A stretch of DNA of 64,000 bases from Pseudomonas extremorientalis (lineage in GTDB: Bacteria; Pseudomonadota; Gammaproteobacteria; Pseudomonadales; Pseudomonadaceae): positions 248,001 to 312,000 of the forward strand of contig NZ_MDGK01000015.1 of the NCBI RefSeq assembly GCF_001870465.1, given 5' to 3'. The notes beneath the pieces were generated by a model that was given only the letters and a program-made list of their open reading frames with translations, made no database searches and had not been told where the DNA came from. Below, piece after piece: positions 16,392 to 24,248 of the stretch (its first letter is position 1; each line of letters opens with the position of its first letter). The position numbers were made by a program, and so were the translations under genes.

Positions 16392-17330
16392 ATGGCTGAC
16401 TATTACACCCTGCTCACAGACGCAGGAATCGCCTACGAAACCGCCTGCAAGGCGGCGGGAGTGCCGATCAAACTGGCGCAGATTTCCGTAGGAGACGGTA
16501 ACGGCGCGGTCTACAACCCAGATGCCAGCGCCAAGGCACTTAAACGCGAAGTCTGGCGAGGACCTTTGAACGCCTTGTTTCAAGACGAGAGAAACGCCAA
16601 CTGGCTGATGGCCGAAGTCACTATTCCCTCGGATGTCGGTGGCTGGTATGTGCGAGAAGCCGGATTGTGGACCGATACCGGAATTTTGTATGCCGTCGTT
16701 AAGTATCCGGAGTCGTATAAGCCGGTGCTGGCAACGTCGGGGTCGGGTAAAGAGTTTTATATTCGCTCGATCTTTGAAACGAGTAATGCTGCGATTGTGA
16801 CTTTGTTGATTGACGATACGATAGTCAAAGCTACCCGCGCCTGGGTCATCGATTACATTGCCAATGCGACCTATAAAAAGTCTGAAGTTGATGCAATGAC
16901 CGCGCAGGCCACTGAGTTAAATCGTGGTACGGCTAAGGTTGCAACTCAAGTTCAGACCCTTCAGGGGCTGGATGACGCCACCATTATCACGCCAAAAAAG
17001 CTGCGCTTAGGGTTTTCTATCTCCTTGGGTATCAATAGTTATGTTGTCTTTCCAAGTTGGCTGGGTGGTTTGATCTTGCAGATGGGTTACGGCAACGTGG
17101 TGACAACAGAGTCGGTTATCTCTTTTCCTTTGGCTTTTCCAAATCGTTGCCTGTGGGTTTCAGAGTGCGACAACACTGGAGCGACCGGCACTATCAAGAC
17201 GATCTGGCAGTTTCGCTCTATTTCCGCTACTGGCCTGAATGCGCTAAACATGGGCACGCTTACCAAAGGCTCAAGCACCTTCAACACAACAACCGCGTCA
17301 GGTTGTGTTTACTTTGCAATCGGTTATTGA
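16392..17330 (+). CDS. tailocin tail fibre (short; collar N-terminus, gp53-like C-terminus)
   Basis: A 312-residue receptor-binding fibre. Residues ~1-160 form the phage-collar (DUF3751) domain that attaches to the baseplate (MADYYTLLTDAGIAYE; VGDGNG; VGGWYVREAGLWTD). A short helical linker precedes a C-terminal gp53-like head domain (SWLGGLILQMGYGN; FPLAFPNRCLWVSECDNTG). This is much shorter than the R2 pyocin fibre. From about 16680 onward base composition becomes distinctly more AT-rich than the rest of the cluster, suggesting the specificity module was acquired separately. It decides which strains are killed. Confidence 0.9.
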   Translation: MADYYTLLTDAGIAYETACKAAGVPIKLAQISVGDGNGAVYNPDASAKALKREVWRGPLNALFQDERNANWLMAEVTIPSDVGGWYVREAGLWTDTGILYAVVKYPESYKPVLATSGSGKEFYIRSIFETSNAAIVTLLIDDTIVKATRAWVIDYIANATYKKSEVDAMTAQATELNRGTAKVATQVQTLQGLDDATIITPKKLRLGFSISLGINSYVVFPSWLGGLILQMGYGNVVTTESVISFPLAFPNRCLWVSECDNTGATGTIKTIWQFRSISATGLNALNMGTLTKGSSTFNTTTASGCVYFAIGY

Positions 17331-17337
17331 GGTTCAA

Positions 17338-17766
17338 ATGAAGCGTTATTACAGTCAAAAAACGGGATGTACTTACTTGGACGGCCTTCATCAAAGGATG
17401 CCCTCGGATGCTGTTTTCCTACCCGAAGAGACCTATGAAGCGGTTATTCGTGATGCAGGCATCAATACTGTTCGCCGCCATGATAAGCAGGGGATGCCCT
17501 ATCTTGTTGATGTAGTGCCTAGTGTCGCCGACCTTGCACTTGAGGCGCGCAGTTGGCGTGACAATCAACTGACTGCAGTCACTTGGTTACGCGATCGTCA
17601 TCGCGATCAACTGGAAATGATGGCGCCTACGACCCTGGATGCTGAGCAGTACCTGGCCCTGCTGACTTATATGCAGGCGCTGCGCGACTGGCCCCAATCC
17701 GCCCAGTTTCCAAACACTGAACATCGGCCATCAGCACCGTTATGGCTTGCCGAGCAGACCGAATAA
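17338..17766 (+). CDS. tail fibre assembly chaperone
   Basis: A 142-residue cognate chaperone needed for fibre trimerisation. The N-terminal half is variable; the C-terminal half shows the family pattern (DLALEARSWRDNQLTAVTWL, then YLALLTYMQALRDWPQSAQFP). The ATG at 17338 lies seven bases after the fibre stop. Its first half shares the AT-rich composition of the fibre tip, so fibre head and chaperone probably moved as a pair. Confidence 0.85.
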   Translation: MKRYYSQKTGCTYLDGLHQRMPSDAVFLPEETYEAVIRDAGINTVRRHDKQGMPYLVDVVPSVADLALEARSWRDNQLTAVTWLRDRHRDQLEMMAPTTLDAEQYLALLTYMQALRDWPQSAQFPNTEHRPSAPLWLAEQTE

Positions 17767-17819
17767 GCACCCTGCATTGTCTGAGCATGTTCTTTAGCCC
17801 ACATACGCTTTCACTCAAT

Positions 17820-17841
17820 ACCGCGCCAAGCGGTTTTTTTT
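17820..17841 (+). terminator. short-stem terminator between fibre chaperone and sheath genes
   Basis: A 5-bp GC-rich stem (ACCGC / GCGGT) followed by eight T. It may be an attenuator inside the operon or mark a boundary exchanged together with the fibre module. Confidence 0.55.
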
Positions 17842-17858
17842 CGCCCGGAGATCCATCT

Positions 17859-18032
17859 ATGGTCAATCGCCAAACCTACACCGTCCTCATCCCTTTCCCC
17901 ACCGGAGGCGGCCATTGGTCCACCGTCGGCGAGGAACTGGAGCTGCTGGACGTCGAAGCATCCGCCCTGCGCACCGCCGGCCGCCTGGAACTGACCAGCG
18001 TCCTCAACTCCACCCCAAAGAAGGCTGACTGA
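17859..18032 (+). CDS. small conserved tailocin protein upstream of the sheath gene
   Basis: A 57-residue protein (MVNRQTYTVLIPFPTGGGHW... to ...STPKKAD) preceded by CGGAG at a good distance. It ends two bases before the sheath gene, so translation is probably coupled. A short open frame in this place is common in Mu- and P2-like contractile tails (DUF2635-type position), but the sequence gives no firm family. Function unknown, possibly in sheath or tube assembly. Confidence 0.6.
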   Translation: MVNRQTYTVLIPFPTGGGHWSTVGEELELLDVEASALRTAGRLELTSVLNSTPKKAD

Positions 18033-18034
18033 CC

Positions 18035-19201
18035 ATGGCTGAGGTTCTGAACTTCGAGCACAACGGTATCACCGTGAATGCCACCGAATCCCCCGAGGCC
18101 ATGGGTGGCCTGGGTGACAACGTGATCGGCCTGGTCGGCACTGCGCCGAAGGCCCATGCGTCGATCCCGAAGAATGCGCCGTTCCGCATCAACAGTTTCA
18201 CCACCCAGGCGCTGCTGGACCCGACCGGCACTGAGTCGGGCACGTTGTTCCATGCCGTGTACCAGATCCTCAAAGTGGTGAAGGTGCCGGTCTATGTGGT
18301 GATCGTGGAGGAGGGCGCCACCCCGGCTGATACGCTCAACAATGTGATCGGCGGCGATGAGCCAGTCACCGGCCGCAAGCTGGGCCTGGCCGCATTGGCC
18401 AGCGTACCGGAAGACTTGACCATCATCGGTGCCCCCGGCTTCACCGGCACCAAGGCCGTGGCCGGTGAGTTCGCCTCGTTCGGCAAACGCATCAAAGCCC
18501 GCGTGGTGTTGGATGGCAAAGACGCAAGCGTCGCCGACCAAGTGACCTACAGCGGTGAACTGGGCGGCGCCGATCTCGGTTTTGACCGCTGCCTTCTGGT
18601 GCACAACATGCCGTCGGTGTACTCCAAGGCGGCCAAGAAAAACGTGTTCCTCGCGCCATCGTCCCTGGCTATCGCTGCGCTGGCCAAGGTCAAGCAGTGG
18701 GAAAGTCCAGGCAATCAGGTGACGTTCGCCGAGGACGTTTCCCGCGTGGTCGAGTACAACATCCTCGACACCTCCACCGAAGGCGACCTGCTCAACCGCT
18801 ACGGCGTGAGCTACTACGCCCGTACCATCCTCGGCGGTTTCTCGCTGCTGGGTAACCGCTCCATCACCGGCAAGTTCATCAGCTACGTCGGCCTCGAAGA
18901 CGCGATCAGCCGCAAGCTGGTCAAGGCCGGCCAGAAAGCCATGGCCAAGAACCTCACCAAGTCCTTCATGGACCAGGAGGTCAAACGCATCAACGACTGG
19001 CTGCAAACCTTGGTCGCCGACGAAACCATCCCTGGTGGCAGCGTGTACCTGCATCCGGAATTGAACAGTGTCGAGAAGTACAAGAACGGCACCTGGTTCA
19101 TCGTCATCGACTACGGCCGCTACGCGCCGAATGAACACATGATTTATCAACTCAATGCCCGCGATGAAATCATCGAGCAGTTCCTGGAGGACGTTCTCTA
19201 A
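18035..19201 (+). CDS. tail sheath protein FI
   Basis: A 388-residue contractile sheath subunit with the characteristic N-terminal GITVNATESPEAMGGLGDNV and VIGLVGTAPKAH region, a middle variable domain, and the conserved C-terminal core (VKRINDWLQTLVADETIPGG; YGRYAPNEHMIYQLNARDEIIEQFL). Polymerises around the tube and drives it through the target envelope on contraction. Its stop shares a base with the tube start (TAATG). Confidence 0.95.
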   Translation: MAEVLNFEHNGITVNATESPEAMGGLGDNVIGLVGTAPKAHASIPKNAPFRINSFTTQALLDPTGTESGTLFHAVYQILKVVKVPVYVVIVEEGATPADTLNNVIGGDEPVTGRKLGLAALASVPEDLTIIGAPGFTGTKAVAGEFASFGKRIKARVVLDGKDASVADQVTYSGELGGADLGFDRCLLVHNMPSVYSKAAKKNVFLAPSSLAIAALAKVKQWESPGNQVTFAEDVSRVVEYNILDTSTEGDLLNRYGVSYYARTILGGFSLLGNRSITGKFISYVGLEDAISRKLVKAGQKAMAKNLTKSFMDQEVKRINDWLQTLVADETIPGGSVYLHPELNSVEKYKNGTWFIVIDYGRYAPNEHMIYQLNARDEIIEQFLEDVL

Positions 19202-19707
19202 TGTTTACCAACCGAGTCAGACAGGCCATCGCGGCCACCCTTCAAGGCCTGCCGTTGTCCGCGACGGTGGAGGAGTTCACTCCGCCGAAGATCGAGTTCG
19301 ACATGGAGCCCATGTCCGGCGGGCGCTTTATCGCCGAGGAAATGGCCAAGAGCGGCAAGGTGCTCGGCGCCACGCTGGTGCTGCAAGGTGCCGGCCCGGA
19401 GATCATGCTCGCGCTGGGCGTACGCCTGGGTGATGACATCCTGCTCAACGTGCGCGAAGCCGGCCAGGATCAGGATGGCAAGACCTACTTCACCTACCAC
19501 ACCGTTGGCGGCAAGCTCAAATCCCTGTCCGAAGCGAAGCTGAAGATGGGCGATAAGGCACTCACCACCCTGGAGTTGTCCTGCCGCACTTACAACCGCC
19601 TGGAAAACGGTATTCCGGTCATCGACATCGATGTACGCACCCAGAAGTTCGTGCTCAACGGCGTCGACATCCTCGGCGATGCGCGCCGCGCCGTGTTGAT
19701 GCCGTAA
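19201..19707 (+). CDS. major tail tube protein FII
   Basis: A 168-residue inner tube subunit of the P2 FII family (MFTNRVRQAIAATLQGLP start; PKIEFDMEPMSGGRFI; LKMGDKALTTLELSC; IDIDVRTQKFVLNGVDIL). It is translationally coupled to the sheath gene. Hexamer rings of this protein form the rigid tube. Confidence 0.95.
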   Translation: MFTNRVRQAIAATLQGLPLSATVEEFTPPKIEFDMEPMSGGRFIAEEMAKSGKVLGATLVLQGAGPEIMLALGVRLGDDILLNVREAGQDQDGKTYFTYHTVGGKLKSLSEAKLKMGDKALTTLELSCRTYNRLENGIPVIDIDVRTQKFVLNGVDILGDARRAVLMP

Positions 19708-19758
19708 TGCCCCGGGGGCGGGCGTGCTCGCCCCCATACTTCACCAAGGAGCTGTCTC

Positions 19759-20331
19759 ATGGCCTGGATGCCACCGCTGCATGTCCTGCTGTCCCCGATC
19801 ACCGCCGATACCGGCGCGATAATCGAGCAGGTGCAACTCAAACCGCTGTACTACGCCGCGCAAAAAGACGCGCTGGCCCGGGCCGGTGATGACGAGGACG
19901 ACCAGTTTTTCGAACTGGCGAAACTCGCCACCGGCCTGTCGGAAAAAGAACTCGACCAACTCAAGCGCCCGGATTACGTGAGCATTGCCCAGTACGTACA
20001 CGAGATGTCGACGCGTCCTGCGTCGTTCTTTCTCGGCGAACAAGCGGAGTCGACCCACGACCAACCCGTCCAACTGCTGTTGCCCCTCGACGCAGCCGGC
20101 CGAAACCTCATCGAACTGCCCCTGGAAATGCCCGCGCTGCGCGCTACCAAGGTGATGAAGAAACTCGCCACCAACAAAGAGCGCGCCGAGTTCATCACCG
20201 CGCACTGCGCCGGCCTGATGATTCCTGACCTGGCCGGCCTGACCGTGCCTGACTGGACCGAATTGCAGGAGCGTATCGACGATTTTTTAAATCAACCGGC
20301 GGACTTCTTTCGGAGCGCGACATCGAAGTGA
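19759..20331 (+). CDS. tail assembly chaperone (gpE-like), unshifted product
   Basis: A 190-residue protein in the position of the P2 gpE/lambda gpG tail chaperones, between tube and tape measure. Its core (VQLLLPLDAAGRNLIELPLEMPALRA recognised over residues ~103-132) matches phage tail assembly chaperones that coat the tape measure. A T_TTT_TTA heptamer at 20283-20289, in the correct phase, is followed by an open -1 frame to 20453, so ribosomes can extend the protein. This entry is the zero-frame version. Confidence 0.75.
   Translation: MAWMPPLHVLLSPITADTGAIIEQVQLKPLYYAAQKDALARAGDDEDDQFFELAKLATGLSEKELDQLKRPDYVSIAQYVHEMSTRPASFFLGEQAESTHDQPVQLLLPLDAAGRNLIELPLEMPALRATKVMKKLATNKERAEFITAHCAGLMIPDLAGLTVPDWTELQERIDDFLNQPADFFRSATSK
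20283..20289 (+). promoter_or_regulatory. -1 ribosomal slippery heptamer T_TTT_TTA
   Basis: The zero-frame codons read GAT-TTT-TTA-AAT, so the heptamer is exactly in the X_XXY_YYZ phase required for tandem -1 slippage. It is 13 codons before the zero-frame stop. Confidence 0.75.
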
Positions 20332-20453
20332 TCCTCGATGTGGTGCCGCTGATTTACTCAGTCAATGAGGCCGAGATCCTCGACTGGGACGCCGGAAAAG
20401 CATTGCGCCGCTACGACATCGCGATCACTCGCCTTGGCGTCAAACAGGAGTAA
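20289..20453 (+). CDS. tail assembly chaperone, -1 frame extension (gpE'-like)
   Basis: Reading from the slippery site in the -1 frame gives 54 more sense codons and a TAA at 20451, for a fused product of about 231 residues. The extension (ERDIEVILDVVPLIYS ... ILDWDAGKALRRYD) is an ordinary-looking, mostly helical protein segment with Pseudomonas codon use. It has no start codon or ribosome site of its own near its beginning, so frameshifting is the natural way to express it, as for P2 E/E' and lambda G/GT. The AGGAG of the tape measure gene lies in its end. Confidence 0.7.
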   Translation, partial: KSTGGLLSERDIEVILDVVPLIYSVNEAEILDWDAGKALRRYDIAITRLGVKQE

Positions 20454-20458
20454 GCGGG

Positions 20459-22030
20459 ATGCAGAACAAGTATTCGCTGGCGTATGCCGCGGCCAAGGAT
20501 GGCCAGGCGGTCGTCGGCAAGGACGCCGCCATGGTCAACTCAGGCGCGTTGGCACCTGAGCGCCTTGGTGAGACGGCACCGATACACCCGAGGAGCGTGG
20601 CGCTGACTAACGCAAGCTTGCAGCTCAGTGGTCTGTCATTGTCCCTGGGGTTACTGCGCAGCAGCGTGGATGGACTGCGCGCCTCTGTATCGCGGCTTGA
20701 AGCCGTTGACGTTAACCCGTCCAGAACTGACAGGCAGATTGAGCCGAGCAGCGCCACGGCGTTCAAGTCGAGCAAGGTGGATGATCGGCGCCTGACCCGC
20801 GAAGCCTTGACGGTGCGCAATATGGAGCGCCTCGACCCGGTCACGGCTTTTCAGCAGGCGAATGCCAGCTTTGCGTTTGGATCGAAACGCCCCCCTGAAA
20901 AATCAATAACGGTCTTGCGCGAAGAGTCGACCAAAAGCACGGAGCGGTTGACCAAAACGCTTGAACCTGTGCCGGTCCTGGGAGAAGCCACATGGCTGCG
21001 GGCTAAAACCGGCGTGTTGGACACTGTCAACAATTGGGCCAGCGATTCACCGGTCGCCGCTGAATCGCTCAAGACTGCTGAAACGGTGATGTCGTCGGTC
21101 GTTTCACCGGTGGTTTCCGAATTCTTTTCGGGCGTGGGCGAGACGATTAAAGAGCGGGTGACGGGCAATTTGGTGGATATGACGCTGGGCAAGTTGCCCG
21201 GGGTTGGCACGTTGTTCAAGGACGGCGGTTACGATAAAGAAAAGGACAAGGGTCAAGGTTGCTGCTGCCCTGACGAGTCGCAGAGCGGCTCCACGCGCCC
21301 CAGCATTATTCTGCCGCCGGGCTACGAGCGTGAGCGTGGGCAAAGCACTTCCGGTAAAGCCCCCGGCAAGGGCTCGGGTAAAAAAGGCGGCAGGCTCGGT
21401 AATTGGCTGCGTGATGCATCCGATCGATTGGGTAAGGCGATGTTGCCCACGCCGCCTGCGTTGCACGCTGCGCAGGCGCCCCCTTTGCCTCAAGCCTCGA
21501 CTTCGCGGTTGGCCGGCACCATGACCCGGCTGGAGTCGGTCGGTGCCCGTCGTCTCGGCCCGATGCGGTATGTGGACACCGCTATGGATGTGGTTGAGGG
21601 CGTGCGCAACGGTGACGCCAAAGCCGTCGGCGCCGGACTCAGTGCCGCCGGTGGCGCCTGGGCCGGGGCCTCTGCCGGTGCGGCCATCGGCACCATGATT
21701 TTTCCCGGTGTCGGTACAGCGGTCGGTGGTGCAATCGGTGGTTTGTTGGGCAGTGAGGCTGGCAGTTGGCTCGGTGACAAGCTGCTCGGTTCAAGCGACC
21801 GCCTGCCCGCGCCCGCCGACGTCAGCAAGCGCCTGGACAATGCTCAGGCCGACAACCGTCAAGTCACGTTCGCCCCGCAGATCACCATCAATGCAACGGA
21901 GCAGGCCAGCTATCAACAGCTGGCGGAGTTGGTGGTGCAACAGATCGAAGCGCAATTTTCGCCGCTGTCGATGAGCGACCTGCTGGGGTCACGACGTGAT
22001 TCGGCACTGACCGATATTGGAGGGGTGTGA
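20459..22030 (+). CDS. tape measure protein
   Basis: A 523-residue protein that sets tail length. The N-terminus is helical and Ser/Ala-rich. The centre has a Lys/Gly-rich stretch with an unusual triple Cys (GQGCCCPDES near residue 268). Residues ~390-445 form a Gly/Ala-rich hydrophobic segment (AAIGTMIFPGVGTAVGGAIG) typical of tape measures, which may insert into the target membrane. It is relatively short, which predicts a short tail. AGGAG precedes the ATG; its stop overlaps the gpU start (TGATG). Confidence 0.85.
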   Translation: MQNKYSLAYAAAKDGQAVVGKDAAMVNSGALAPERLGETAPIHPRSVALTNASLQLSGLSLSLGLLRSSVDGLRASVSRLEAVDVNPSRTDRQIEPSSATAFKSSKVDDRRLTREALTVRNMERLDPVTAFQQANASFAFGSKRPPEKSITVLREESTKSTERLTKTLEPVPVLGEATWLRAKTGVLDTVNNWASDSPVAAESLKTAETVMSSVVSPVVSEFFSGVGETIKERVTGNLVDMTLGKLPGVGTLFKDGGYDKEKDKGQGCCCPDESQSGSTRPSIILPPGYERERGQSTSGKAPGKGSGKKGGRLGNWLRDASDRLGKAMLPTPPALHAAQAPPLPQASTSRLAGTMTRLESVGARRLGPMRYVDTAMDVVEGVRNGDAKAVGAGLSAAGGAWAGASAGAAIGTMIFPGVGTAVGGAIGGLLGSEAGSWLGDKLLGSSDRLPAPADVSKRLDNAQADNRQVTFAPQITINATEQASYQQLAELVVQQIEAQFSPLSMSDLLGSRRDSALTDIGGV

Positions 22031-22413
22031 TGCGGCAACAGATGGCATTGGGCACGTTTATTTTCGGGCTGTCTCGTGGATTCGCCTACGACACCCTGGA
22101 CCGCGCCAGCACAGGTGGATGGGTCGGCCTGCCGATTATTGCCGGCAAACCCAAGTCCAGCCAGGTCGGCCAAGAGCTTGAAACGCTGACCTTCGGCGGT
22201 AAGGCCGCACGGGCAACCGGCATGGCACGCCTGGATGAGCTGCGTGCGTTGCAAGCCCTGCGTGCGCCATTGCCGCTGGTCGATGGCGTAGGCCTCAGCT
22301 GGGGGCTGTGGACGATCAAATCGGTGAGCGAAAAACAATCCAATGTGATCGACGATGGCACCGCCATGGTTATCAATTGGTCGCTGGTATTGGAGGAGTT
22401 CGTCAATGCGTAG
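22030..22413 (+). CDS. tail protein U
   Basis: A 127-residue gpU-like protein (MRQQMALGTFIFGLSRGFAY; GLSWGLWTIKSVSEKQSN; MVINWSLVLEEF), the tail-tube terminator or completion factor of P2-like tails. The start codon lies in the end of the tape measure gene, with GGAGG upstream. The last eight bases overlap the X gene. Confidence 0.9.
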   Translation: MRQQMALGTFIFGLSRGFAYDTLDRASTGGWVGLPIIAGKPKSSQVGQELETLTFGGKAARATGMARLDELRALQALRAPLPLVDGVGLSWGLWTIKSVSEKQSNVIDDGTAMVINWSLVLEEFVNA

Positions 22414-22618
22414 GGTGCGAAGTATTGCTGGTGATTCGGTGAACCTGTTGCTGTACCGCGAGCTTGGCCGCTGTGACGATGCCGCCGAGGAAGTGCTGTG
22501 GCGGTTGAACCCAGGGTTGGCCGAGCAGGGCGCAGTACTGCCGGCAGGTGTCAGTGTGATTGTGCCGGAACTGGACAGGCAGCCCATTGCGAAGCAGCCC
22601 GTTTCGGCCTGGGACTAA
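22406..22618 (+). CDS. tail protein X (LysM-like)
   Basis: A 70-residue gpX-like protein with a LysM-type pattern (AGDSVNLLLYRELGRCDDAAEEVLWRLNPGLA read across residues ~9-40; the end has the usual VIVPEL). It helps join tube initiator and baseplate hub. GGAGGAG precedes the ATG at 22406, which overlaps the end of gpU. Confidence 0.9.
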   Translation: MRRVRSIAGDSVNLLLYRELGRCDDAAEEVLWRLNPGLAEQGAVLPAGVSVIVPELDRQPIAKQPVSAWD

Positions 22619-22627
22619 GGAGCGACC

Positions 22628-23635
22628 ATGACACTTGGATATACGCCAGTGGTGGAAATCTACGGAGCCAATGCCGCGCTGCTCAACGAACGCCTGTTGG
22701 AGTGGGAGCATAGTGATACGGCCGGTCTTGTCTCAGACCATCTCAAGTTAACCCTCGATATCGAGGGCCTTGATGGCCTGCCCGACCTGGGTGGGAAAAT
22801 CGGTCTGCGCGTGGGGTATCTGGAAACCGGCCTGGTGGACAAGGGGACGTTCAAGATCACCAAGCGCACACCGTCACTGTTTCCCATGCGCCTGGCATTG
22901 GAGGCCACGGCGGCACCGTTTGACATGGACGGGTTCAAGCAACGTCGCACCGCCAGTCACGGGCCGATCACCCTGGGCGCGCTGTTCCGTCAATTGACGG
23001 CGCGCTACGGTTATTCACCACGGGTGGCGCCTGACCTCGAAGGCAAGCAGATTCCGCACATTGACCAGACCAACGAAAGTGACATGGCGTTGCTGACACG
23101 CTTGGCCAGACGTTTTGATGCCGTGGCCAAGCCGGTCGATGAGTTTTATGTGCTGGGCCGAAAAGGCCAGCTCACGTCGTTGTCGGGCAAGACCCTGCCG
23201 GATGTGCGGCTGTCGCTGACGCGTGACAATCGCCCGGGTGAGCGTGCTTTTATCAGCGCCAAGATGTCCGAGGGCAGTCGCGCTAAATATGACGGCGCAC
23301 AAGCGTCCTGGTGGGATGCGGCGGCCGGTAAGAAAAACGTGGTGCAGGTGGGTATCGAGCCGTTTAAAGAGGTTACGCAGCGTTACCAGAACGAAGCCGA
23401 AGCCCGTTCCGCTGCTGAAGGCGAGATGCGCCGTGTGAGACGTGAAGGGCTGAAGATCGAGGTGATTTGCCCTGGAAACCCCGCATTCGCCGCTGAAGGC
23501 TTGTTGCTGCTGGATGAGTCATGGCCAGGCTTCATGCAGGGGCGTTGGTCGATCAATACCGTGACGGCCAGTGGCAAGCGCAAAGACAGCTATCGCTGCA
23601 CGATCAGCGCGAGCGGTTTGTCCCCCGCGGAATAA
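22628..23635 (+). CDS. tail protein D (baseplate hub)
   Basis: A 335-residue gpD/late-control-D family protein, the gp27-like hub on which spike and tube assemble. Conserved pieces are SDHLKLTLDIEGLDGLPDLG, VDKGTFKITKRTP and the ARRFDAVAKPV / GRKGQLTSL region. AAGGAG precedes the ATG. It follows gpX and precedes the lysis genes, the order of R2 pyocin (PA0626-PA0628). Confidence 0.92.
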   Translation: MTLGYTPVVEIYGANAALLNERLLEWEHSDTAGLVSDHLKLTLDIEGLDGLPDLGGKIGLRVGYLETGLVDKGTFKITKRTPSLFPMRLALEATAAPFDMDGFKQRRTASHGPITLGALFRQLTARYGYSPRVAPDLEGKQIPHIDQTNESDMALLTRLARRFDAVAKPVDEFYVLGRKGQLTSLSGKTLPDVRLSLTRDNRPGERAFISAKMSEGSRAKYDGAQASWWDAAAGKKNVVQVGIEPFKEVTQRYQNEAEARSAAEGEMRRVRREGLKIEVICPGNPAFAAEGLLLLDESWPGFMQGRWSINTVTASGKRKDSYRCTISASGLSPAE

Positions 23636-23690
23636 ACCGCGCCATTGACACCCCTCATGCTTCGTTTGAGGTTTCTGATGTGGAGACAAT

Positions 23691-24248
23691 ATGGTCCTGT
23701 CTGAGCAGCAACTCGTAACTATCCTACCGAACTCCCGCATCAAGGCGGGAGTTTTCATTACTGCGCTGAACTGCGCCATGCTCCACCGTCAAATCAACAC
23801 GCCACAACGCATCGCCGCCTTCCTCGCCCAAGTCGGCCACGAGTCCGGGCAACTGCGCTACGTGCGCGAACTGGGCAGCGATCAATACCTGAGCAAGTAC
23901 GACACTGGCATCCTGGCGGCGCGCCTGGGCAATACTCCTGAAGTGGACGGCGACGGCCAGAAGTACCGGGGCCGGGGGCTGATCCAGGTGACGGGGCGCC
24001 GTAACTACCAGGCCTGCAGCCAGGCATTGTTTGGTGATGATCGTTTATTGCGCGAGCCGATGTTGCTGGAGCAGCCCCAGTGGGCTGCTGAATCCGCCGC
24101 CTGGTTCTGGCAAAGCAATGGCTTGAATGAACTCGCTGACAAGGACCAGTTCACCACCATCACCCGGTGCATCAACGGCGGGCTCAATGGACTGGAGGAT
24201 CGTTTGCAGCTGTGGGCGCGGGCGAAGGCGGTGTTATGCGTTTCTTAG
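23691..24248 (+). CDS. tailocin endolysin, glycoside hydrolase family 19
   Basis: A 185-residue lysozyme-type enzyme that cuts the glycan chains of peptidoglycan. The catalytic Glu51 lies in QVGHESG, and the family signature KYRGRGLIQVTGRRNY follows. There is no signal peptide, so it depends on the holin. Position and family match PA0629. The 3' end overlaps the start of the Rz-like gene by 13 bases. Confidence 0.92.
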   Translation: MVLSEQQLVTILPNSRIKAGVFITALNCAMLHRQINTPQRIAAFLAQVGHESGQLRYVRELGSDQYLSKYDTGILAARLGNTPEVDGDGQKYRGRGLIQVTGRRNYQACSQALFGDDRLLREPMLLEQPQWAAESAAWFWQSNGLNELADKDQFTTITRCINGGLNGLEDRLQLWARAKAVLCVS

